Source: JANNPJ01 sp965200525 | Lineage (GTDB): Bacteria; Actinomycetota; Actinomycetes; Actinomycetales; Kineosporiaceae | Assembly: GCA_965200525.1 (NCBI GenBank) | Contig: OZ241368.1 | Coordinates: 6,510,001 to 6,574,000, forward strand | Direction: 5' to 3' | DNA length: 64,000 nucleotides | Shown: positions 57,890 through 64,000 of the stretch, one piece after another | How positions within the stretch are numbered: position 1 is the stretch's first letter | Layout of the letters: each line of letters opens with the position of its first letter | The notes under the pieces: generated by a model | Database searches by the model: none | What the model saw: the letters and a program-made list of their open reading frames with translations, nothing else | Told to the model about the DNA's origin: nothing | Translations under genes and position numbers: made by a program

Positions 57890-58486
57890 ATGACCAGCCC
57901 GCAGCCGCGCCCGCACCACCGTTCCGCGCGGTCGCTGATCGCCCTGGCCGGATCCGGCCTCGCGATCGGCCTCGCCCTGGCCGGTTGCGGCGTCCCCAAG
58001 TTCGATCCCAGCGCCGGCCGGTCGAGCGCCTCCTCGTCGGCCCCGGCGCCGACCGATCTGGCTGACGCCGCCGCCCACGTCACCCAGTGGGACGCGAACA
58101 AGATGCCCGACCCGTGCCGCACGCTGACCTCGGCCGAGGTCGGCCGGATCGTCGGCGGCCCGACCAAGCCCGGGACCAAGCTCAACTCCTGGCCACCGCT
58201 GTGCCAGTACGCCATCGGTTCGGGCGGCCAGATCGTGTTCGTCTCGGACAACCCCCTGGCCACCGGCGCCCAGGAGTACAAGGAACTGCAGAACAGCGGG
58301 CAGAAGACCGTCCCGGTGACCGGCCTCGGCGACCAGGCCTACTGGGTGCCGGAGCTGGACACCCTGCACGTCATGATCGGGCAGACTCACCTCAAGGTGC
58401 TGTTCTCGGGCAGCTCCATCCCGGCACCGGACGTGGCCAAGCCCGAAGCCCTGGAGCTGGCGCGGACGGCGATCGGCCGCCTCTGA
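57890..58486 (+). CDS. DUF3558-family lipoprotein
   Basis: 198 residues from ATG 57890, with GGAG 6 nt upstream. The lipobox ends GLALAGC near residue 33, followed by a Ser/Ala/Pro-rich tether. The mature domain matches DUF3558: DPCRTLTSAEVGRIVGGPTK, then PLCQYAIGSGGQIVFVSDNP with two Cys likely disulfide-bonded, and VPVTGLGDQAYWVPELDTLH. The family is widespread in actinobacterial envelopes without a known function. It follows the Dyp peroxidase gene by 26 bp and may be co-transcribed. Confidence 0.83.
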   Translation: MTSPQPRPHHRSARSLIALAGSGLAIGLALAGCGVPKFDPSAGRSSASSSAPAPTDLADAAAHVTQWDANKMPDPCRTLTSAEVGRIVGGPTKPGTKLNSWPPLCQYAIGSGGQIVFVSDNPLATGAQEYKELQNSGQKTVPVTGLGDQAYWVPELDTLHVMIGQTHLKVLFSGSSIPAPDVAKPEALELARTAIGRL

Positions 58487-58506
58487 TCCCTGGGTCGGCC
58501 CAGGGG

Positions 58507-58719
58507 TCAGTCCCGTGCGTGCCGAGCCGGCCGCTCGCGCGGCAGCAGTCCGGGCCGGGCCGCCCGGACCAGCCGGCGCAGCGACGCCAGGGTCGCCCCG
58601 CCCGGTCCGAACTCGGCGTCGATCAGGCGGTTGAACGCCTCGTCGTCCGCCCGGGCCCGAGCCCGGGCTCGGTCGTCCAGCAAAGCGTCCCAACTCTCCA
58701 CGCGCCTGTCCCCCTGCAT
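58507..58719 (-). CDS. Small hypothetical protein
   Basis: 70 residues, highly charged and helical (WDALLDDRARARARADDEAF, then NRLIDAEFGPGGATLASLRR and LVRAARPGLLPRE). There is no signal peptide, and the ribosome-binding site before ATG 58719 is weak. It fills the gap between a lipoprotein and the chemoreceptor-like gene. Coding potential is plausible from composition only. Confidence 0.4.
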   Translation of the reverse strand: MQGDRRVESWDALLDDRARARARADDEAFNRLIDAEFGPGGATLASLRRLVRAARPGLLPRERPARHARD

Positions 58720-58843
58720 CGCATCGACCGAAGTGTGCAGAGCACCTCCTCGTCCACTCGCCCTGGGATCTGAGCTCCCGCGAGAGTGAACCCGGGTACC
58801 GGGCCCGGTTCAGCACCGGATCGGGTCTGCCGATATCACCCCG

Positions 58844-60286
58844 ATGCGTCCCCTCCACCTGGCCTGCGCCGGCCTGATCGTCACCGCCCTGCTCCCGGTG
58901 GTGAACACCCCCGACCTGGTCACGGTCGCGGTCGGCGTGATCCTGGCGATCGCCGCCCTGGTTCTCGGAGCCCGGACCGGTCACGGTGGGCCGACCTCCG
59001 CCTGGCCGGCCGAGGTCACCGTCCGGGCCCTGGCCCGCGGTGACCTGAGTGCCCCCGCCGACGGTTCGCCGCTGGGCGACTCGGTGGCCGCTCTGGGCAG
59101 CGCCCTGCGACCGCTGGCCGCCGCGGCCGACCTGCTGACCATCGCCGGACAGGAGATGGCCGGGGCCGGGGCGACGATCCGCGAGGGCACCCAGGACACC
59201 AGCGAACGGGCCGGCGCGATCGCGGCCAGCGCGTCCGACGTCTCGAACAACGTGGCCGCGATGGCCACGGCGGGCGAGCAGATGCAGTCGGCGATCGCCG
59301 AGATCTCCCGTAGCGCGACCCAGGCCGCCGACACCGCGACCTCCGGCGTGGTGGTGGTGAACGCGGCGGTGGCCACGATGGGCGCGCTGGCCGAGTCGAG
59401 CGTGCGGGTCGGCGACATCATCAAGGCGATCACCTCCATCGCCGAGCAGACCAACCTGCTGGCCCTGAACGCGACCATCGAGGCGGCCCGGGCCGGGGAC
59501 GCCGGCAAGGGCTTCGCCGTCGTCGCCACCGAGGTCAAGGAACTGGCCAACGAGACGGCCCGGGCGACCAAGGAGATCGCCGAGACGGTGGAGCGGATCC
59601 AGGGTGACTCCGCCTCGGCGATCGACGCGATCAACGAGGTGCGCGGCATCATCGACCGGATCAGCGAGTTCCAGCAGAGCATCGCCTCGGCGATGGAGGA
59701 GCAGACCCGGACCACCGAGCAACTGACCGCGACCACCGGCGAGGTGGCCCGGCAGGCCGAGTCGATCGCCGGATCGGTCGCCGTGGTCGCCGAGCGGTCC
59801 GGTGAGACCACCCGGGCCGCCACCAGCAGCCACCAGGCCGTCAGCGAGATCACCCGGCTGGCCGCGGAACTCAAGGCCGTGCTGGGCCGGCTGGCCCTCC
59901 CCCCGGTGGAGAAGGTTCCCGGCAGCTACGACGTGGTCTGGGAGGCACCGGCGAACCGGGTCCACCTGACCATGCGGGGCGAGTGGGATCTGCCACTGGC
60001 CCAGCGGTTCGGGCCGGAACTGATCGCGGCGTTCCACCGGACCAGCCCCGGCTTCACCGTACTCAGCGACATGTCGCAGCTCGGCGCCACGCCCCCGGAA
60101 GTACAGGAGGTGCTCGGCGACACGATGGCGGTGGCCAACGAACGGCAGATGCGGTACTCGGTCATCATCGTCGAGAACCCGCTGGTGGCCATGCAGTTGC
60201 AGCGCACCTCCGAGACGGCCGGCGCACCGATCAGCTACGCGACGTCGCGGGCCGAGGCCGTGGCCCGGCTGGCCGAGCACAGCTGA
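58844..60286 (+). CDS. Methyl-accepting chemotaxis-like protein with C-terminal STAS-like domain
   Basis: 480 residues. Two short N-terminal hydrophobic segments (LHLACAGLIVTALLPVV and LVTVAVGVILAIAALVLG) with almost no loop replace a usual sensor domain. The signalling module has the hairpin tip AEQTNLLALNATIEAARAGD and GKGFAVVATEVKELANETAR near residue 210, as in MCPs. After residue 350 comes a STAS-like domain (NRVHLTMRGEWDLPLAQRFG, then FTVLSDMSQLGATPPEVQEV). No che or flagellar genes are in the window, so it may signal outside chemotaxis. It is followed by a perfect 13-bp terminator stem. Confidence 0.83.
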   Translation: MRPLHLACAGLIVTALLPVVNTPDLVTVAVGVILAIAALVLGARTGHGGPTSAWPAEVTVRALARGDLSAPADGSPLGDSVAALGSALRPLAAAADLLTIAGQEMAGAGATIREGTQDTSERAGAIAASASDVSNNVAAMATAGEQMQSAIAEISRSATQAADTATSGVVVVNAAVATMGALAESSVRVGDIIKAITSIAEQTNLLALNATIEAARAGDAGKGFAVVATEVKELANETARATKEIAETVERIQGDSASAIDAINEVRGIIDRISEFQQSIASAMEEQTRTTEQLTATTGEVARQAESIAGSVAVVAERSGETTRAATSSHQAVSEITRLAAELKAVLGRLALPPVEKVPGSYDVVWEAPANRVHLTMRGEWDLPLAQRFGPELIAAFHRTSPGFTVLSDMSQLGATPPEVQEVLGDTMAVANERQMRYSVIIVENPLVAMQLQRTSETAGAPISYATSRAEAVARLAEHS

Positions 60287-60291
60287 GCCCG

Positions 60292-60327
60292 CCTGAAACC
60301 GGCCCCTGAACCCAGGCCGGTTTCAGG
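60292..60327. terminator. Bidirectional terminator hairpin
   Basis: CCTGAAACCGGCC (60292-60304) and GGCCGGTTTCAGG (60315-60327) form a perfect 13-bp stem with a 10-nt loop. It lies between the convergent chemoreceptor-like gene and the LuxR/STAND regulator, whose stop codon falls within the hairpin. Confidence 0.85.
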
Positions 60328-63199
60328 GCCAGGCCATGGCCGTGGCCCCCATCGCGGCCAGCGTCGCCTCGCCCTGCCGGCGCTCGTCCCCGCCGAGCAT
60401 GATCAGGGTCCGGGCCCACTGGTACCGGCATCCGGCGGCCTGGAGGGCAGCGGCCGCGGCGGCCAGCCCGTTGCGGTCGTCGCCGGCCCAGGCCGCCGAC
60501 CGCTCGACCATGGCCGTCGCGATCGGATTACCGGCCGTGGCCCGGCGGGCCCGCTCGAGCCGGGCTCCGGCGTCCACCGGCCCGGTGAGCACGGCGGCCT
60601 CGGCCCAGACGGCGGCGTACCAGGGTCGCCACAAGCCGTTGTACCACTCCCGGAAATCCTCCGGCGCGCTCGACAGCAGCCGCAGGGCCTCGTCGGGCCG
60701 GCCGCGGTGCAACAGCAGCAGCGCGTCGAAGAACTCGCCGAAATGGATGTCGGAGACCGGAACCCCGGAAGAGGAGAGAGCCGCGACGACGTCGAGCCAG
60801 TCCGCCCGGGCCCGGTCGTCACCGCGGAGTCCGTACATCGTGGCGGCCGCGTAGGCGCCGCGACTGAGGTTGCCGGCTCGCGGCCGGCCGGCTCGTTGCC
60901 AGCCCTCGAGATAGCGTTCGCTCAGGTCGGCGGCCTCTGCGAAATCCCCCGCCAGCACGGTGACGACCAGCAACCGGGACGACGCCAGATGGGCCTCCTC
61001 GCGGTGAAAAGGCAGATCCCGCAACCGCTCGGCCATGATTCTCGCACCCGGAAGGTCGCCCGCCGCGATCGCGCACTCGGCCGCCATGATGTGGGCGTCG
61101 AAGAACTCCAGGGCAGTGGTCGCGGTGATCGGAACGGGTCCGAGGAGTTCGATCCGCCGCAGAGAACTGGCGGCCGCCGCGCCGACCTCGCCCTGCGCCA
61201 GCTCGATCGCCGTGAGCTGGTCGAGAACGGCACACTCGATCAGGGGCTCGCCGAGGCGGCGGGCCACTTCGATGGTCCGCTCGACCAGGTCGAGCGTCTC
61301 CGGATCGGCCACCGCCCCGGCGAACGCCTGGGCGCTCAGCAGCCGGGCCTGCACGGTGGGGTCGTCGCCGGCCATCGCCTGGGCTTCGGCGATGAGCGCC
61401 GCAGCCGCCCCCGGAGCCGTGCGTTCGGCCATCAGACCGGGCGCTCGGCTGACCAGTTCGGCGTTGCGGGCCAGGTCGCCGGCCGCGCCGCTGCGGTCGC
61501 CGGCCCGGAGTGCGGCATCGGCCGCCCGCCGCCGCAGGCGCAGGGCGTCGGTGCCGAAATGGCGTGACTCGGCCGCGCCCGCGGCCCCGCGCAGGGCCTC
61601 GGCCGCGGTCCGGTCGTCGACGGCCAGCTCGGCGGCCTGTTCGTAGCGTCGCTGCGCCTCCCCGGGCAGGCCGCGGACGAAGCTCAGCCGAGCCAGTCCC
61701 AGAGCCAGCTCGAAAGCCTGGTCCCGGTACCGGACGTCGTCCGCGGCCCAGCCCAGCGCGCTGCGCAACTCGCCGGCGACCTGATCGAAAGCGGCCCGCC
61801 AGGCCCCGGCGAGCTGATCGGGCGCGTGCTCCAGGCCCTCGCCCACCCCTCGGCACCAGTCGAGGTGACGGGCTCGGGCCTCGAGCGACTCGGCCGAACC
61901 CCGCAGCTGCTCCACGCCGTACTGGCGAATGGTCTCCAGCGCCTGGTAACGGGTGCCGCCGGGCTCGGCGACGGTGATCAGCAGGCTCTGATCGGCCAGC
62001 CCGGCCAGGACGGTCGGCACCTCTTCGGCCGGCACCGGGGGCCAACCGGCCAGGACGTGCCCGGCGGCGGCGGGGGTGAACGGCCCGGCGAACACCGAGA
62101 TCCGGCGCAGCACAGCCTGATCCGAATCGGCCAGCAGGGCGTAGCTCCAGTCGAGGGTGGAGCGCAGCGAGCGGTGCCGGTCGTCCATCCGGCGGCCACC
62201 GGTGAGCAGCCGCAACCGGTCGGCCAGCCCGGCCTCGAGCCCGTCCAGGCCGAGCGAGGCGAACCGGGCGGCGGCCAGCTCGATCGCCAGGGCCATCCCG
62301 TCCAGCCCCCGGCAGACAGCCCCGATCCGCAGCTGGTCCTGGGCGGTCAGGGCCCGGCCACCGGCCGCGGCCCGGCCCAGGAACAGCTCGACGGCGTCCC
62401 CCGGGCCGCCGTCGCCCGATTCGATGCTCAGGCCGGGCACGGTGAACACCCATTCGAACGGGACCAGGAGCCGGGCCCGGCTGGTGGCCAGCACGGCCAG
62501 CCCGGGACTGCCGGCCAGCAACCGCTCGAGCAGCACCACCACGCCGTCCAGGAGGTGCTCGCAGTTGTCCAGGATCAGCAGGCACTCGCGGGTGGACGCC
62601 CAGTCCAGGATGCTGTCGGTGGGCGATCCGGTCCGGCGCTCGCCCAGGCCGAGCGCATCGGCGACGGCCGGGGCGATCATCAGCGGATCGGTCACCGGCA
62701 CCAGGTCGACGTACCAGACGCCGTCCGGGAACTGCCCCGCCGGCTTCTGCCCTGACGACGCGGGCTGCCCCGGTGGCGGCCCGGGCCGGCCGGCCAGATC
62801 GGCGGCCACGGCCAGGGCCAGGCGGGTCTTGCCGACCCCGCCCGGCCCGACGGCCGTGACCAGGCGGTGCCGGGTGAGGGCGTCGGTCAGCGCCGAGCGC
62901 TCGGCCGCCCGCCCGACGAACGGGGTCAGTGGGGAGGGCAGCACCGCGACCGACGTCATCGGCCCGGTGGTGGCCGGCGCGTCGGCCGCACGGGGCGCCA
63001 CCACGGCCAGCGCGGCCAAGGCCCGGCGGTCGGTGGCCCGCAGCTTGCGCAGCAGCGACGAGACGTGGCTCTCCACGGTGCGGATCGAGATGAAAAGCCG
63101 GGCACCGATCTCGGCGTTGGTCAGGTGCTCGCCGAGAGCGGCCAGAACCTCACGCTCACGGGCCGAGATCCCCGCCACCGCCGCCCCGTCCACCGTCAC
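60323..63199 (-). CDS. LuxR-HTH/STAND ATPase transcriptional regulator with TPR-like region
   Basis: 958 residues. The LuxR-type HTH is at the N-terminus (ISAREREVLAALGEHLTNAE, then IGARLFISIRTVESHVSSLL, residues 11-55), whereas many large regulators of this kind carry it at the C-terminus. An NB-ARC-like STAND ATPase follows: FVGRAAERSALTDALTRHRL, Walker A VGPGGVGKTRLALA near residue 118, and Walker B CLLILDNCEHLLDGVVVLLE near 210, then a winged helix. The remaining 450 residues are alpha-helical and repeat-like (LRLRRRAADAALRAGDRSGA), suggesting a TPR superhelix that senses a ligand or protein. Target genes are unknown. Confidence 0.85.
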   Translation of the reverse strand: MTVDGAAVAGISAREREVLAALGEHLTNAEIGARLFISIRTVESHVSSLLRKLRATDRRALAALAVVAPRAADAPATTGPMTSVAVLPSPLTPFVGRAAERSALTDALTRHRLVTAVGPGGVGKTRLALAVAADLAGRPGPPPGQPASSGQKPAGQFPDGVWYVDLVPVTDPLMIAPAVADALGLGERRTGSPTDSILDWASTRECLLILDNCEHLLDGVVVLLERLLAGSPGLAVLATSRARLLVPFEWVFTVPGLSIESGDGGPGDAVELFLGRAAAGGRALTAQDQLRIGAVCRGLDGMALAIELAAARFASLGLDGLEAGLADRLRLLTGGRRMDDRHRSLRSTLDWSYALLADSDQAVLRRISVFAGPFTPAAAGHVLAGWPPVPAEEVPTVLAGLADQSLLITVAEPGGTRYQALETIRQYGVEQLRGSAESLEARARHLDWCRGVGEGLEHAPDQLAGAWRAAFDQVAGELRSALGWAADDVRYRDQAFELALGLARLSFVRGLPGEAQRRYEQAAELAVDDRTAAEALRGAAGAAESRHFGTDALRLRRRAADAALRAGDRSGAAGDLARNAELVSRAPGLMAERTAPGAAAALIAEAQAMAGDDPTVQARLLSAQAFAGAVADPETLDLVERTIEVARRLGEPLIECAVLDQLTAIELAQGEVGAAAASSLRRIELLGPVPITATTALEFFDAHIMAAECAIAAGDLPGARIMAERLRDLPFHREEAHLASSRLLVVTVLAGDFAEAADLSERYLEGWQRAGRPRAGNLSRGAYAAATMYGLRGDDRARADWLDVVAALSSSGVPVSDIHFGEFFDALLLLHRGRPDEALRLLSSAPEDFREWYNGLWRPWYAAVWAEAAVLTGPVDAGARLERARRATAGNPIATAMVERSAAWAGDDRNGLAAAAAALQAAGCRYQWARTLIMLGGDERRQGEATLAAMGATAMAWP

Positions 63200-63298
63200 C
63201 TCCGGATTGTCCCCCCAAGCGCCCCTCGCTGATCACCCCTTTTCGCCGACCGGAAATTGGTTCGGCCGGACGTTGCCGGGTGCGTAGGGTCGGTGATC

Positions 63299-63895
63299 GT
63301 GAGAATCACCAAGTTCAGCCACGCCTGTGTCCGGATCGAGCACGAGGGCGGCGTCCTGGTGATCGACCCGGGCACCTGGAGCGAGCCCGAGGCCCTGAAC
63401 GGGGTGGACGCCGTGCTCGTCACCCACGAGCACGAGGACCACATCGACGTCGAGCGCCTGGCCGGCCTGGACCGGCCGATCCACGCCCCGGCCGGTGCCG
63501 ACATCAGCGGCGTGACGACGATCGCGGTGGCCCCCGGCGAGACGTTCAGTGCCGCCGGGCTGGCGGTCCGGGCCGTCGGCGGGCAGCACGCCGTGATCTA
63601 CGACGGCTACCCGCACTGCCCGAACCTCGGCTACCTCGTGGACGGCGCGATCTACCATCCGGGCGACTCGCTGCACGTGCCGGCCGAACCGGTCGAGACC
63701 CTGCTGATCCCGGCTCAGGGATCGTGGCTGAAGATGGCCGAGGCGATCGAGTTCCTCCAGGCGGTCCGGCCCGAGCGGGTGTTCCCGATCCACGACGGCC
63801 AGCTCAACCACCACGGCCTGGACAGCGTCAACGGCTGGCTGGGCGAGTACGCCGGGGCCGGATACCGCTACCTCGCCCCCGGCGAGGCGCTCTGA
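63299..63895 (+). CDS. Metallo-beta-lactamase-fold hydrolase
   Basis: 198 residues from GTG 63299, 8 nt after TAGGGT (63285-63290). Metal motif LVTHEHEDHIDVERLAG is near residue 42 (HxHxDH form), with further ligands in YHPGDSLHVP near 123 and FPIHDGQLNHHGL near 164. The start TKFSHACVRIEHEGGVLVID resembles the UlaG-like/YtnP branch of the fold, often lactonase- or phosphodiesterase-like. It is divergent from the LuxR/STAND regulator, which makes it a possible target of that regulator. Confidence 0.82.
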   Translation: MRITKFSHACVRIEHEGGVLVIDPGTWSEPEALNGVDAVLVTHEHEDHIDVERLAGLDRPIHAPAGADISGVTTIAVAPGETFSAAGLAVRAVGGQHAVIYDGYPHCPNLGYLVDGAIYHPGDSLHVPAEPVETLLIPAQGSWLKMAEAIEFLQAVRPERVFPIHDGQLNHHGLDSVNGWLGEYAGAGYRYLAPGEAL

Positions 63896-63940
63896 CCCTC
63901 ACCGGCGGTCGCCCAGCACCGGCCGGAGCCGGGGCCGGGG

Positions 63941-64000
63941 TCAGGATCCCCCGACCACGAACCCGGCCCGCAGCAGGGCCTCGTCCCGCGAGGACGGCCC
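63941..64000 (-). CDS. C-terminal end of a gene truncated by the window edge
   Basis: On the minus strand an open frame enters from the right edge and ends at the TGA whose complement is 63941-63943. It encodes SRDEALLRAGFVVGGS as its last residues. Only 19 codons are visible, so the product cannot be identified. It is convergent with the metallo-beta-lactamase-fold gene, leaving a 45-bp gap. Confidence 0.35.
   Translation of the reverse strand, partial: GPSSRDEALLRAGFVVGGS

Noticed and set aside
57860..60280. 806-codon minus-strand open frame under the chemoreceptor-like gene
   Set aside because: Shadow frame rich in Gly/Arg/His/Asp; the opposite strand has an unmistakable MCP signalling domain.
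1..64000. Search for tRNA, rRNA, integrase, transposase and attachment sites
   Set aside because: No cloverleaf-like segments, rRNA blocks, DDE or tyrosine-recombinase motifs, or flanking direct repeats were found; gaps are short and accounted for.

Overview
The window looks like a chromosomal segment of a high-GC actinomycete. Codon third positions are mostly G/C, GTG and TTG starts are frequent, and actinobacterial hallmarks are present: a mycothiol-conjugate amidase-like PIG-L enzyme, an F420-type luciferase-like oxidoreductase, an actinobacterial-style c-di-AMP riboswitch ahead of a cell-wall hydrolase, DUF3558 and PASTA proteins, a Ser/Thr kinase beside an FHA protein, and many leaderless promoters (TAnnnT six to eight bases before the start codon). 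The genus cannot be fixed from this window. I see no rRNA, tRNA, CRISPR array, phage or insertion sequence.

Layout. 1-9.1 kb: the 3' end of cobT, a c-di-AMP riboswitch controlling an NlpC/P60 endopeptidase, a NYN/LOTUS RNA-associated protein, redox enzymes (an F420-type LLM protein, an NADP-binding F420-reductase-like protein, a GMC oxidoreductase with an N-terminal gluconate-dehydrogenase-subunit-3-like domain), and a divergent methyltransferase / XRE-cupin pair. 9.1-13.6 kb: a locus arranged like mycobacterial virS-mymA, with an AraC regulator and SDR on one side, a flavin monooxygenase and alpha/beta hydrolase on the other, and a 21-bp-spaced direct-repeat operator between. 13.6-21.2 kb: housekeeping and small enzymes (ketosamine kinase, low-Mr tyrosine phosphatase, S4 protein, SRPBCC, YjbR, VOC, dienelactone hydrolase, DUF899/DUF2182).

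21.2-34.6 kb is an organosulfur-scavenging island. Its minus-strand part encodes a flavin reductase, three luciferase-like monooxygenases, an acetyltransferase, an amine oxidase and two glutathionyl-hydroquinone-reductase-like genes that are both frameshifted. Its plus-strand part encodes a polar amino-acid-type ABC importer and an SsuD-like sulfonate monooxygenase. Four promoters share TTGAC(A/T) and a TAC(T/G)GT-like -10 box, and two transcripts begin with short Cys-containing leader peptides, each followed within about 10 nt by a GC hairpin. This is the most interesting system in the window. An adenosine deaminase gene with a C-terminal frameshift and a LysR regulator follow.

36.6-48.6 kb is mixed: an SDR lacking its catalytic Tyr, TfoX, a PCD-glyoxalase fusion, a membrane/PASTA pair, a truncated haemoglobin whose 3' end has spawned a 42-bp tandem array, a deaminase, an Mca-like amidase, a GT39 membrane glycosyltransferase, and a TetR/tautomerase operon. 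48.7-55.5 kb holds a signalling cluster: a membrane Ser/Thr kinase translationally coupled to an FHA-winged-helix protein, with a 528-aa membrane protein and two divergent membrane/proline-rich proteins. The right end has a SnoaL-like protein, a Dyp peroxidase, a DUF3558 lipoprotein, a chemoreceptor-like protein with a STAS-like tail, a LuxR-HTH/STAND ATPase regulator and a metallo-beta-lactamase-fold hydrolase.

All assignments were made by reading the sequence without database searches. Function calls rest on recognised motifs and family memory.
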